Counted from the stretch's first letter, positions 26,103-35,070 are shown. The stretch is DNA of 64,000 bases from Bradyrhizobium sp. Arg816 (GCF_029989365.1 NZ_JAPRAQ010000028.1:44845-108844); one strand, 5' to 3'. Notes: a model not told the origin generated them from the sequence alone. Numbers and translations are program-made.

Positions 26103-27209
26103 TCAAGAGCCGGCTTCGCTGCGCCGCTCCTGCGCATAGCGCACCAGCGCCACGAAGCGATAGATGCCGTGCACGAACTTGCCATAGGGCATGGTGATGA
26201 ACAGCGCGAACACTGCACCGAGATGCAGGGCCAGCAGCGGCCCCATGGCGGCGGTCTCGCGCAAGACTAGCAGCGCTATGCCGGTGAAGCCGGTCAGAAA
26301 CAGCATGGCGATGAAGCCGACGTCCATGCCATAGCGGTTCTCGTCGAGCAGCGCCGGATCGCGGCGCATCTTCGCGGCGAAGAGCCCGATCGGACCGACG
26401 ATGAGACCGATGCCGCCGAGCGTGCCGAGCACGACCGGCAGATCCCACCACGGATACGGCGCCTCGCGGGACAGGAGATAGTGATACAGCGTGGCCACTG
26501 AGGTCGCGGCGAAGCACAGCAGAAAACCGTAGAACGTCAGGTGATGAAAAAGCTTGCGCCGGTCGGTCGGCTTGTCGTCCTCGTTGTAGCAGCCGACGCC
26601 GCCGCCGTGGAGATAGCGCAGCTCGCCGGCATCGCGGATCGCCTGGAAAATCGAGCCGCCGTCGGCGCGACCGCCAATGGGCGTGCCGATATCGCGCCAG
26701 AACGCGCGCACGCTCATGACCAGCGCCAGGATCGCGTAGAGGAAGGCGGCGCTGAACAATGCGGCCATCGCGTTGTGCGGCATCAGTCTGTAGAACGCGC
26801 CCGGCCCGGTATGAACGCCGAACAGCACGCTGCGGTCGTTCAAGGCCGCGAAACCAAGGATGAAGGCGGCCATGCTGAGCGCGGCGATGACGCTGATGAC
26901 GAGCCCGTTGCGGGCGAAGGCACCGGACAGTGCCTGCGGCCAGGCATAGGCCGCGTAGGACTCGGCACGCGCGACCGCGAGCGTCTTCGGGACATTGACG
27001 TTGAACTCGTGTGGCGGCGAAAACTGGCAATCGACGTAGCAGGCGCCGCAGGAATGGCAGAGGTTTGCGAGATAGTTGAGATCTCCGTCGGAGAAGGCGC
27101 GCCGCATCTCCATGGCCGGAAATACCGCGCAAAGACCCTCGCAGTAGCGGCATGAATTGCACACCGTCATCAGACGGTCGGCTTCGTCTAAAATTCTAGT
27201 TCCGTGCAT
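26103..27209 (-). CDS. tcuB: TcuB-like citrate/tricarballylate utilisation membrane protein
   Basis: A 368-residue protein. The N-terminal part has two four-cysteine iron-sulfur motifs (VCNSCRYCEGLCAVFP and LCHSCGACYVDCQ), followed by five or so membrane helices with His residues. This is TcuB (CitB), which passes electrons from the flavin of TcuA to the quinone pool so TcuA can keep oxidising tricarballylate to cis-aconitate. Its start overlaps the end of tcuA (27196-27209), so the two are translationally coupled. Confidence 0.93.
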   Translation of the reverse strand: MHGTRILDEADRLMTVCNSCRYCEGLCAVFPAMEMRRAFSDGDLNYLANLCHSCGACYVDCQFSPPHEFNVNVPKTLAVARAESYAAYAWPQALSGAFARNGLVISVIAALSMAAFILGFAALNDRSVLFGVHTGPGAFYRLMPHNAMAALFSAAFLYAILALVMSVRAFWRDIGTPIGGRADGGSIFQAIRDAGELRYLHGGGVGCYNEDDKPTDRRKLFHHLTFYGFLLCFAATSVATLYHYLLSREAPYPWWDLPVVLGTLGGIGLIVGPIGLFAAKMRRDPALLDENRYGMDVGFIAMLFLTGFTGIALLVLRETAAMGPLLALHLGAVFALFITMPYGKFVHGIYRFVALVRYAQERRSEAGS

Positions 27210-28587
27210 GTTTCGCCGCTTCCCGTCCCGCGATCCGCCCGAACACGCTGCCGATGGTCATGCCCATGCCGGCCGCGTAGCCCTTGCCGAGCACGTTGCC
27301 CGCCATGATCTCGCCGGCCGCGAACATGTTGGCGGACGGCTTGCCGTCAGCCATCAGCATCCGCGCCTCCTTGGTCACGCGCGTGCCGAGATAGGTGAAG
27401 GTAATGCCCGGCCGCACCGGATAGGCGAGATAGGGCGGCGTCTCGATTTTGCGCGCCCAATGCGTCTTCGGCGGTGTGATGCCTTCAGTCACACAATCGT
27501 CCAGGATAGTATGGTCGAACGTACCGGGACGCACCGCCGCATTGAACTCGGTGATGGTCTTTTCCAGCGCAGCCGGATCGAGCTCGAGCTTGCCGGCCAG
27601 CTCGGCGACGGTCTGCCCGGCGATCGGCGGGAACAGAGTCGGCATGAATCTGGTGACGACGGTCGAATCGAAGATGATGTGGGCGATCTGGTCGGGCTGC
27701 GCCGCGACCAGCCGGCCCCAGATCGCGTAGCGCTTCGGCCAGATGTCCTCGCCCTCGTCATAGAAGCGCTGCGAATGCTTGTTGACGACGATGCCGAACA
27801 CGACAGAGTCGTGGCGCGTGATGATGCCGCCGTCGAACTTCGGCGCACGGGCGTCGATCGCGACCGCATGGCACTGGGTGGGATCGCCGACCTCCTGCAC
27901 GCCCTTGTCGAGCAGCATCTTCAGGATCGAGCCGCGGTTATAGGGCGTGCCGCGGATCAGGAAATTGTCGGCGGCCTCGCCCCAATATTGCTTCAGCCAT
28001 TCGATGTTGGCCTCGAACCCGCCGGCCGCGGCGACCAGCGACGTCGCGCGGATCTCGGTCTCGCCCTTGATCGGCCGCTTGAGGCGCGCAGCGAGGAACA
28101 TGCCGTCCTCGATCACGATGTCGGTGACCTCGGCGTCGTATTCGACGTCGACACCGAGCCGCTCGGCGGTGAGATAGAGCGCGTTCAGCATCGCGCGGCC
28201 GCCGCCGAGAAAGAAGGAGTTGGTACGGCCAAGGCTCAGCGTGCCACCGAGCGAGGGCTGCCAGCGCACGCCCTGCTCAACGATCCAGTTCAGGATATCC
28301 TTGGACTCCCGGATCATGTGCCGCGCGAGGTCCTCGTCGGTCTGGCCGCCCGTCACCAGCAGCAGATCTTGCCAGAATTCCTCTTCGGTGTAGGGACCGG
28401 TCAGGATCTCAGTCGCCGCATCATGGGCGCAGCGCATGTTGCGGGTGTGGCGGGTGTTGCCGCCGCGATAGAACTTTGGCGCGCCCTCCAGCACGAGCAC
28501 CGAGGCACCGCCGCGGCGCGCCGAGATCGCCGCGCACAGTGCCGCATTGCCGCCGCCGATCACCAGCACATCGTATTTGCTGCTCAT
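27196..28587 (-). CDS. tcuA: FAD-dependent tricarballylate dehydrogenase (TcuA-like)
   Basis: A 463-residue succinate-dehydrogenase-type flavoprotein with VLVIGGGNAALCAAISARRG at the start, RGGNTRHTRNMRCAHD, FEANIEWL and a C-terminal AGEIMAGNVLGKGYAAGMG. It oxidises tricarballylate (or a related tricarboxylate) to cis-aconitate, with TcuB as electron acceptor. ATG 28587 (MSSKYDVLVIGGG) is chosen because the upstream frame is unrelated leader. The divergent GntR gene is the likely regulator; no TcuC-type transporter is seen here. Confidence 0.92.
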   Translation of the reverse strand: MSSKYDVLVIGGGNAALCAAISARRGGASVLVLEGAPKFYRGGNTRHTRNMRCAHDAATEILTGPYTEEEFWQDLLLVTGGQTDEDLARHMIRESKDILNWIVEQGVRWQPSLGGTLSLGRTNSFFLGGGRAMLNALYLTAERLGVDVEYDAEVTDIVIEDGMFLAARLKRPIKGETEIRATSLVAAAGGFEANIEWLKQYWGEAADNFLIRGTPYNRGSILKMLLDKGVQEVGDPTQCHAVAIDARAPKFDGGIITRHDSVVFGIVVNKHSQRFYDEGEDIWPKRYAIWGRLVAAQPDQIAHIIFDSTVVTRFMPTLFPPIAGQTVAELAGKLELDPAALEKTITEFNAAVRPGTFDHTILDDCVTEGITPPKTHWARKIETPPYLAYPVRPGITFTYLGTRVTKEARMLMADGKPSANMFAAGEIMAGNVLGKGYAAGMGMTIGSVFGRIAGREAAKHARN

Positions 28588-28665
28588 CCTGTCTGCCCGA
28601 TGCGACGAAGTTAGAGACATTCTGCCGCCCATGACCCCGATCAACCCAGGCAGCCGTTGCGTACT

Positions 28666-28677
28666 TTTGTATACAAA
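28666..28677. promoter_or_regulatory. TTTGTATACAAA palindrome, likely GntR operator
   Basis: A perfect 12-base palindrome in the spacer between the divergent tcuA and GntR genes, followed at once by a second TATACA half-site (GATATACATCGG). The TNGTATACNA core is a common target of FCD-type GntR regulators, which is the family of the neighbouring gene. Confidence 0.75.
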
Positions 28678-28736
28678 GATATACATCGGCGAAGCAAGTG
28701 GCATCTCTGCATGGGCAGGATGCGCCGTGAGGGAAC

Positions 28737-29420
28737 ATGGCCAAGCGCGCGGCAAAGACAGGCGGATCGATCGCGCGTGGCGGCGGCGTGGCGCTGGGCG
28801 AAGCCGTGTTCCGCTCGCTGTGCGAGGCGCTTCAGGCCGGCAGTTACCGTGCCGGCGACCGGCTGCGCGAAGAAGAGGTCGCGCAGCGGCTCAAGGTCAG
28901 CCGCACGCCGGTCCGTGAGGCGCTTGGCCGTCTCGCGGCCCGCGGCTTCGTCGAACCCGCCGGCGGCCGCGGGTTGATCGTGCGCGATCTCGACATTTCC
29001 GAGGTGCTCGAGCTCTACGCCATGCGCGAGATCATGGAAGGTGCTGCAGCGCGCCTGGCCGCCGAGCACGCCTCCACGCCCGAAGTCGATGCACTCCGAG
29101 ATATCGAGCAGGCCTTTGTCGAGGCGTCGGCGTCAGACGCTGCCGAAATGGCGCGGCTCAACCGCGCCTTCCACGAAGCCATCTGCCGCGCCGCGCGCAA
29201 CCGCTATCTCGACAACGCCTCGCGCGAATTGCAGGACTGGATCGCGCTGCTGGGCCCGACCACCTTCACGGTGACAGGCCGTCCCTCGACCAGTCACGGC
29301 GAGCACCAGGCCATCATCGAGGCCATCGCCGCGCGCGACGGCGACAAGGCCGAGCAGCTTGCGCGGGCGCATATCCGCGAGGCGTTGCGCTGCCGGCTCA
29401 AGCTGCTGCAGAAGCAGTAG
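28737..29420 (+). CDS. GntR-family (FadR/FCD type) regulator
   Basis: A 227-residue protein: winged helix-turn-helix at the start (AGDRLREEEVAQRLKVSRTP, VREALGRLAARG), then an all-helical FCD ligand domain with the metal-type ligands in LNRAFHEAI and SHGEHQAIIEAI. It is divergent from tcuA, with a TTTGTATACAAA palindrome between, so it most likely represses tcuAB in the absence of its carboxylate substrate. The inducer is inferred. Confidence 0.92.
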   Translation: MAKRAAKTGGSIARGGGVALGEAVFRSLCEALQAGSYRAGDRLREEEVAQRLKVSRTPVREALGRLAARGFVEPAGGRGLIVRDLDISEVLELYAMREIMEGAAARLAAEHASTPEVDALRDIEQAFVEASASDAAEMARLNRAFHEAICRAARNRYLDNASRELQDWIALLGPTTFTVTGRPSTSHGEHQAIIEAIAARDGDKAEQLARAHIREALRCRLKLLQKQ

Positions 29421-29431
29421 CGCCAGGGCGC

Positions 29432-29905
29432 TCACGCGACCACATCCGCGACGACCGCTTTCAGGACATCCCGAACGTCGCCCGGCTTCAGCCGAACCTG
29501 CAAGCCGCGCTGGCCGCCGTTGAGATAGACCTGATCATGCGCGAGCGCGTTCTGCTCGATCACGGTGCGCACCGGTTTGCGCTGCCCGAACGGGCTGATG
29601 CCACCGACCTTGTAGCCGGTGACGCGCTCGGCCTCGGGTGGCTTCATCATCTGCGCCGACTTGCCGCTCGCGGCCGCGGCGAGCTTTTTCATGGAGACTT
29701 CCTGGTCGGACGGGACGACGACGCAGATCGGCTTGCCGTCCACCAACGCCATCAGCGTCTTCAGCACGAGCGCCGGATCTTCACCAAGGGCCGACGCCGC
29801 CTGGAGCCCGATGCTCTCGGCGTCAGGATCGTAGTCGTAGGTGTGGACGGTGAAGGCAACGCCGGCGGCTGCAAGCGCGCGCGTGGCTGGGGTGACTTTG
29901 GACAT
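29432..29905 (-). CDS. ybaK: YbaK/EbsC-type aminoacyl-tRNA deacylase
   Basis: A 157-residue YbaK protein, which removes cysteine wrongly attached to tRNA(Pro). It has VTPATRALAAAGVAFTVHTY, the LKTLMALVDGKPICVVVPSD stretch, LAAAASGKSAQMM and GGISPFGQRK. Its length matches the family. It is convergent with the GntR gene. Confidence 0.92.
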   Translation of the reverse strand: MSKVTPATRALAAAGVAFTVHTYDYDPDAESIGLQAASALGEDPALVLKTLMALVDGKPICVVVPSDQEVSMKKLAAAASGKSAQMMKPPEAERVTGYKVGGISPFGQRKPVRTVIEQNALAHDQVYLNGGQRGLQVRLKPGDVRDVLKAVVADVVA

Positions 29906-29919
29906 GTGCGATGTTTACC

Positions 29920-30010
29920 ACCGTCATTGCGAGGAGCGAAGCGACGAAGCAATCCAGAATCTTACCGCGGAGGCAGTTCTGGATTGCTTCGCTGCGCTCG
30001 CAATGACGGT
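29920..30010. repeat. long inverted repeat (REP-like intergenic palindrome)
   Basis: ACCGTCATTGCGAG at the left end is the reverse complement of CTCGCAATGACGGT at the right end, with further inverse matches inward (GAAGCAATCCAGA versus TCTGGATTGCTTC). The whole forms a roughly 40-base imperfect stem. This is a common intergenic palindrome in Bradyrhizobium genomes. It lies between ybaK (start) and fdhA (end) and could fold in RNA and act as a terminator for fdhA. Confidence 0.8.
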
Positions 30011-30066
30011 GTGGGCACACCTGCGTCCACACACTCGGCCGCCGTCCCGGCGAAGGGCGGCAAAGA

Positions 30067-32835
30067 TTACTCCGCCGCGTCCCGCATCTCCGCCCTCTCG
30101 GCCCTGGCCGCGCAGAACTTGAACTCCGGGATCTTGCCGAAGGGATCAAGCGCCGGATTGGTCAGGAGGTTCGCCGCGGCTTCCGCGTAGCAGAACGGCA
30201 TGAACACCATGTTCTCCGGCACATCGCGATCGGAGCGGACCTTGACCTCGACCGCACCGCGGCGGGTCTCCAGCCGGATGAAATCGCCGGGCGCGAGCTT
30301 CTTCCGGTGCATGTCCTTCGGCGACATGAACGCGACCGCCTCCGGCTCGATCTGGTCGAGCACCTGCGCGCGGCGGGTCATCGAGCCGGTGTGCCAATGC
30401 TCGAGCACGCGGCCGGTCGAGAGCACCATCGGATATTCGGCGTCGGGCAGCTCATCCGGCGGGATGACCTTGGCCGGCACGATCTTGCCGCGGCCGCTCG
30501 CGGTCGGGAAGCCCGTGGTGAAGATGATCTCGTTGCCGGGCTTGTTCGGATCATCGGCCGGATAGGTCACGGCACCTTCGCGCACCAGCCGCTCCCAGCT
30601 GATGTTCTTGAGCGAGGGCATCAACTCCGCCATCTCGGTGTAGACGTCGCCGGGGCCGGAATAATTCCAGGGCAGGCCCATCCGCTTGCCGATCTCCTGG
30701 ATGATCCAGAGATCCTGCCGCGCATCGCCCGGCGGCTTGATCACTTGGCGCGCGAGCTGCACGCGGCGATCGGTGTTGGTGAAGGAGCCGTCCTTTTCGG
30801 CAAAGGCCGAGGCCGGCAGGATGACGTCGGCGTGGAACGCGGTCTCGGTGACGAAGAGATCCTGCACGACGAGATGATCGAGCATGGCGAGCGCCTGGCG
30901 CGCATGCTGGAGATCGGGATCGGACATCGCGGGATTCTCGCCCTCGATATACATGCCCGTGATCTCGCCGGCATGGATCGCATTCATGATTTCGACCACG
31001 GTCAGGCCGCGGACGGGATCGAGATCCTGCTGCCACAGTTTTTCGAAATTGCCGCGCAGATCGTCGCGGCTGACCGGCTGATAATCCGGCAGGAACATCG
31101 GGATCAGGCCGGCGTCGGAGGCGCCCTGCACGTTGTTCTGGCCGCGTAGCGGATGCAGACCTGTACCGGGACGGCCGACCTGGCCGGTGATCAGCGCGAG
31201 CGCGATCAGGCAGCGCGCATTGTCGGTGCCGTGGACATGCTGGCTGATGCCCATGCCCCAGAAGATGATCGACGATTTTGCCCGCGCATAGGTGCGCGCA
31301 ACCTCGCGCAGAGTTTGCGCCGGGATGCCGCAGATCGGCTCCATCTTCTCCGGCGTGAACTCCTTGATCTTCTCCTTGAGGTCCTCAAATCCCTCGGTGT
31401 AACCGGCGATATACTGGTCGTCGGTCAGGCCTTCGGTGATGATCGTGTTGATCATCGCATTCAGCATGGCGACGTCGGAGCCCGGCTTGAACTGCAGATG
31501 CTTGGTCGCGTGACGCGACAGCGACTGCCGGCGCGGGTCCATCACGAACAGCTTGGCGTCATTCTGCTTGACCGCGTTCTTGATGAAGGTCGCGGCGACC
31601 GGATGGTTCACGGTCGGATTAGCGCCGATCACCCAGATCACCTCGGCATCCATCGCAGCCGAGAACGGCGCCGACACCGCGCCCGAGCTCAGGCCTTCGA
31701 ACAGCGCCGCCACCGACGAGGCGTGGCAGAGCCGCGTGCAATGGTCGACATTGTTCGAGCCGAAACCGGTGCGCACCAGCTTCTGGAACAGATAGGCCTC
31801 TTCGTTCGAGCCCTTGGCCGAGCCGAAGCCGGCCAGCGCCTTCACGCCCTTCTCGTCGCGGATCTTGACGAGGCCCTTGGCTGCGATGTCGAGCGCTTCT
31901 TCCCAGCTCGCTTCGCGGAAATGCGTGAAGGGATTGGCCGGGTCGACCTGGTCGTTGGAATCCTTCTTCGCATTCGGCAGCCGCACCAGCGGCTTGGTCA
32001 GACGATGCGGATGGTGGATATAGTCGAAGCCGAAGCGGCCCTTGACGCAGAGACGGTTGTGATTGGCAGGACCGTCGCGACCCTCGGCGTAGATCACCTT
32101 CTCGTCCTTGACCTCGTAGGTCACCTGGCAGCCGACGCCGCAGAACGGGCAGAGCGAATCCACTTTCTTGTCGGCGTAGACGACACGGGTCTGCTTCTCG
32201 TCGAGCATGACGGCCGGCATCAGCGCGCCGGTCGGGCAGGCCTGCACGCACTCGCCGCAGGCGACGCAGGTGGACTCGCCCATGGGATCGTCGAAGTCGA
32301 ACACGATCTTCGAGCCATGGCTGCGATACGCCATGCCGATGACGTCGTTGACCTGGACCTCGCGGCAGGCGCGCACGCAGAGGCCGCACTGGATGCAGGC
32401 ATCGAGATTGACGCGCATCGCCGGATGGCTGGCGTCGGTCGCCCAGCGCTCGGCGGCGGGGAAGCGGCTCTCGGTGACGCCTGTGGTCTCGGCCCAGTGC
32501 CAGAGCTTCGAATCCGGATCGTGCGAGGTCTCGCGCGCCGGCTGATCGGCGACGAGCAGCTCCATCACCATTTTTTGCGCCGACACCGCACGCGCGGACT
32601 CGGTCTTCACCTTCATGCCGACGGACGGGGTGCGCTTGCAGGACGCGGCGAGCACGCGCTCGCCCTCGATCTCGACCATGCAGGCGCGGCAATTGCCGTC
32701 GGGGCGGTAATCGGGCGCCGGCGAATAGCACAGATGCGGAATCTCGCGGCCTTGGCGTTTGGCGACTTGCCAGATCGTTTCGCCGGGTTTGGCTTCGACC
32801 TGCTTGCCGTCGAGCTCGAACGTAATTTTGGTCAT
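30067..32835 (-). CDS. fdhA: NAD-dependent formate dehydrogenase, molybdenum-containing alpha subunit
   Basis: A 922-residue FdsA/FdhF-type subunit that oxidises formate to CO2. In order: an N-terminal 2Fe-2S domain (HLCYSPAPDYRPDGNC, then CMVEIEG), ferredoxin-type 4Fe-4S motifs (CIQCGLCVRACREVQ and CVACGECVQACPTGAL), the 4Fe-4S of the catalytic domain (CPFCGVGCQVTYEV), and the molybdopterin domain. The metal-ligand Cys is probably in NVDHCTRLCHASSVAAL. The C-terminal molybdopterin-binding domain includes STGRVLEHWHTGSMTRR. The gene overlaps the end of fdsB (ATGA), and maturation genes fdhD, mobAB, moeA and tusA lie nearby. Confidence 0.96.
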   Translation of the reverse strand: MTKITFELDGKQVEAKPGETIWQVAKRQGREIPHLCYSPAPDYRPDGNCRACMVEIEGERVLAASCKRTPSVGMKVKTESARAVSAQKMVMELLVADQPARETSHDPDSKLWHWAETTGVTESRFPAAERWATDASHPAMRVNLDACIQCGLCVRACREVQVNDVIGMAYRSHGSKIVFDFDDPMGESTCVACGECVQACPTGALMPAVMLDEKQTRVVYADKKVDSLCPFCGVGCQVTYEVKDEKVIYAEGRDGPANHNRLCVKGRFGFDYIHHPHRLTKPLVRLPNAKKDSNDQVDPANPFTHFREASWEEALDIAAKGLVKIRDEKGVKALAGFGSAKGSNEEAYLFQKLVRTGFGSNNVDHCTRLCHASSVAALFEGLSSGAVSAPFSAAMDAEVIWVIGANPTVNHPVAATFIKNAVKQNDAKLFVMDPRRQSLSRHATKHLQFKPGSDVAMLNAMINTIITEGLTDDQYIAGYTEGFEDLKEKIKEFTPEKMEPICGIPAQTLREVARTYARAKSSIIFWGMGISQHVHGTDNARCLIALALITGQVGRPGTGLHPLRGQNNVQGASDAGLIPMFLPDYQPVSRDDLRGNFEKLWQQDLDPVRGLTVVEIMNAIHAGEITGMYIEGENPAMSDPDLQHARQALAMLDHLVVQDLFVTETAFHADVILPASAFAEKDGSFTNTDRRVQLARQVIKPPGDARQDLWIIQEIGKRMGLPWNYSGPGDVYTEMAELMPSLKNISWERLVREGAVTYPADDPNKPGNEIIFTTGFPTASGRGKIVPAKVIPPDELPDAEYPMVLSTGRVLEHWHTGSMTRRAQVLDQIEPEAVAFMSPKDMHRKKLAPGDFIRLETRRGAVEVKVRSDRDVPENMVFMPFCYAEAAANLLTNPALDPFGKIPEFKFCAARAERAEMRDAAE

Positions 32836-34535
32836 TCGGCCGCTTCCTTGAACTCGTCAGGGAAATATTTGATCACGGTGGACAACGGATTCGATGCCGC
32901 CTGTCCGAGCCCGCAGATCGAGGCATCGCGCATCGCCTGGCTCAATTCTTCCAGAAGTGCGCGGTTCCAGACCGGCTTCTGCATCAGCTGCGCCGCCTTC
33001 TGGGTTCCGACACGGCACGGCGTGCACTGGCCGCAGCTCTCGTCCTCGAAGAACTTCATCAGGTTCAGCGCGGCCGCGCGCACGCTGTCCTTTTGCGACA
33101 GGATCACGATCGCGGCCGAGCCGATGAAGCAGCCGTATTTCTCCAGCGTGCCGAAATCGAGCGGGATGCCGTCCATGGAAGCCGGCAAAATGCCGCCCGA
33201 CGCGCCGCCCGGCAGGTACGCATAGAACTGGTGCCCGTCGGCCATGCCGCCGCAATATTCGTCGATCAATTCGCGCACGGTGATGCCGGCGGGTGCCAGC
33301 TTCATGCCGGGGTTCTTGACGCGGCCCGAGACCGAGAAGCTGCGCAGGCCGTGACGCTCATGGCGGCCATTGCCCTTCCACCAGTCCGCGCCCTTCTCGA
33401 CGATGTCGCGCACCCACCACAGCGTCTCGATGTTGTTGATCAGCGTCGGCAGGCCGAACAGGCCGACCTGGAACGGATAAGGCGGCTTGTGCCTGGGCAG
33501 CCCGCGCTTGCCCTCGATGCTTTCGAGCAGCGAGGACTCTTCCCCGCAAATATAGGCGCCGGCGCCGCGGCGCATGTGCAGCGTCGGACCGCCCGGCGGA
33601 AGCTTTGCGATCTCGCGCTCGAGGATCTCGCGCGATGCCGGATATTCGTCGCGCAGATAGATGTAGACGTCGGAGGCCTGCACGACATGCGCGCCGAGCA
33701 GCATGCCTTCGATGAAGCGATGCGGATCGCTTTCGAGATAGACGCGGTCCTTGAACGTGCCAGGCTCGCCCTCGTCGCCATTGATCGCCATCAGCCGCGG
33801 GCCGGCTTCGCCCAGCACCGCGCGCCATTTCCGGCCCGTGGGGAAGCCGGCGCCGCCGAGACCGCGCAGCGAGGCGTCGTCGAGCGCCTTCAGCAGATCG
33901 TCTTTCGGCAACTCACCCGAGCGCACGCGATGGAGCAGCTTGTAGCCGCCGCCGGCGATATAGGCGTCGTAGTCAACGTACTCAGGCAGATGCGCGTGGG
34001 TATCGCCGGCCTTCGCCGCCGCCATCACATTGGCCACGGTCGCGTGATCGACGAAATTGTGACCGACCTCAGCCGCCGGCGCGGTATCGCAGCGGCCGAC
34101 GCAGGGCGCGCGCACGACGCGGATGCCGGGACCCGATGTACTCTGCAAATCCGCGAGCAGCTTCTCGCCGCCCAGCATCGCGCAAGTGAGAGAATCGCAG
34201 ACGCGGATCGTCAGCGGCGCGATATCAGGCTCGCCTTCCTTCACGACGTCGAAATGGGCGTAGAAGGTCGCGGTTTCGAATACTTCCGCGAAGGCGAGCT
34301 TCATCTCGTCGGCAAGCGCGGCGAGATGTGCGGCCGAGATCTGGTGATATTTGTCCTGGATCAGGTGCAGATATTCGATCAGCAGATCGCGCCGCCGCGG
34401 CCTGTCGCCGAGCAACTGCTCGATCTCGTGTGCGGCGGTGGGATCGACCTGCCGCCCCTTGGGCGTGGCCTTGGCTCGCTTCCGTCCCTCGCCCGGATGT
34501 TCGAACGAGCGGACCTCGTGCACGTCGTGACTCAT
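32832..34535 (-). CDS. fdsB: formate dehydrogenase beta subunit (NuoE-NuoF fusion, NAD/FMN)
   Basis: A 567-residue fusion. Residues about 1-165 resemble NuoE/FdsG (2Fe-2S, with CDSLTCAML and PCVGRCDTAP). The rest resembles NuoF/FdsB with GLGGAGFPTGRKW (FMN), NGDEGEPGTFKDR, AYICGEESSLLESIEG and a 4Fe-4S set in ESCGQCTPCRVGTQ. It takes electrons from FdhA and reduces NAD. The fusion explains the absence of a separate fdsG. It is the first gene of the operon, with an inverted repeat (34582-34600) in its promoter. Confidence 0.95.
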   Translation of the reverse strand: MSHDVHEVRSFEHPGEGRKRAKATPKGRQVDPTAAHEIEQLLGDRPRRRDLLIEYLHLIQDKYHQISAAHLAALADEMKLAFAEVFETATFYAHFDVVKEGEPDIAPLTIRVCDSLTCAMLGGEKLLADLQSTSGPGIRVVRAPCVGRCDTAPAAEVGHNFVDHATVANVMAAAKAGDTHAHLPEYVDYDAYIAGGGYKLLHRVRSGELPKDDLLKALDDASLRGLGGAGFPTGRKWRAVLGEAGPRLMAINGDEGEPGTFKDRVYLESDPHRFIEGMLLGAHVVQASDVYIYLRDEYPASREILEREIAKLPPGGPTLHMRRGAGAYICGEESSLLESIEGKRGLPRHKPPYPFQVGLFGLPTLINNIETLWWVRDIVEKGADWWKGNGRHERHGLRSFSVSGRVKNPGMKLAPAGITVRELIDEYCGGMADGHQFYAYLPGGASGGILPASMDGIPLDFGTLEKYGCFIGSAAIVILSQKDSVRAAALNLMKFFEDESCGQCTPCRVGTQKAAQLMQKPVWNRALLEELSQAMRDASICGLGQAASNPLSTVIKYFPDEFKEAAE

Positions 34536-34581
34536 CGATGCGTCTCGTATCTCTTCTTTAGAACGAGTCCAACCCTAGCCT

Positions 34582-34600
34582 TTGGCATACCAGATGCCAA
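34582..34600. promoter_or_regulatory. TTGGCAT-ACCAG-ATGCCAA dyad upstream of formate dehydrogenase operon
   Basis: A perfect 7-base inverted repeat with 5-base spacer, 47-65 bases upstream of the fdsB start codon. Its place and symmetry fit an operator for a dimeric regulator of formate dehydrogenase. The regulator is not encoded next door. Confidence 0.6.
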
Positions 34601-34628
34601 GAGAATTCATGCGTTCCGATAAGCATTT

Positions 34629-34662
34629 AAGGGGCATGCAGCCGCCCGGCTCCATGCCCCTT
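34629..34662 (-). terminator. hairpin downstream of psiF-like gene
   Basis: AAGGGGCATG at 34629-34638 and CATGCCCCTT at 34653-34662 form a perfect 10-base stem with a 14-base loop, beginning 25 bases after the stop of the minus-strand PsiF-like gene. The following minus-strand sequence is TTAAATGCTT, only weakly T-rich. Confidence 0.6.
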
Positions 34663-34687
34663 CATCGACCCTATTTGCGGCGCGGCC

Positions 34688-34960
34688 TCACGTCTTGTTC
34701 ATGCACTCTTCGATGTAGAACCAGCGGTCGTCGCCAGCGAGGCCCTTGGACTTCACGTCGGCGCGGCAGGCCTTGAGCTTCGGCTTGTTGGCCGCCCACT
34801 TCGCCTTCATGTCCTTCAGCTTCTGCATGGTGAGCTTGATCTTGCCCGGCTTGGCTTCGGTCGTTGCGGCAGGCGCCGCCGGCGGCGTCGTCTGCGCGGA
34901 TGCGGCATGAAGGCCAGCGACAAGCAACACGGCCACAAGGCAAATTCGGGTGCGAAGCAT
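34688..34960 (-). CDS. PsiF-repeat family small secreted protein
   Basis: A 90-residue protein: signal peptide (MLRTRICLVAVLLVAGLHAA, cleavage near SAQ), a Pro/Ala/Thr linker and then a PsiF-like repeat with KLKDMKAKWAANKPKLKACR and GDDRWFYIEECMNK. PsiF proteins were named for phosphate-starvation induction in E. coli; their biochemical role is unknown. It is a single gene between the formate dehydrogenase operon and the OxlT-like transporter. The start ATG is preceded by GGGGGATTGAA. Confidence 0.8.
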   Translation of the reverse strand: MLRTRICLVAVLLVAGLHAASAQTTPPAAPAATTEAKPGKIKLTMQKLKDMKAKWAANKPKLKACRADVKSKGLAGDDRWFYIEECMNKT

Positions 34961-35023
34961 TTCAATCCCCCTAAGTCCCACTCTTGATTAAGTCCGACTC
35001 TCGATGATGTCTAAAAGGCGAAC

Positions 35024-35056
35024 GCCGCGGGACGCCGATGATCAGCATCCCGCGGC
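35024..35056 (-). terminator. GC-rich hairpin downstream of OxlT-like gene
   Basis: GCCGCGGGA at 35024-35032 pairs perfectly with TCCCGCGGC at 35048-35056. On the minus strand the hairpin is followed within 8 bases by CCTTTT. It lies 15 bases beyond the stop of the transporter at 35071. Confidence 0.7.
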
Positions 35057-35070
35057 AGTCTCAACGGCGA

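Noticed and set aside
31153..33225. 690-codon plus-strand frame opposite formate dehydrogenase genes
   Set aside because: Shadow of fdhA and fdsB; no motifs.
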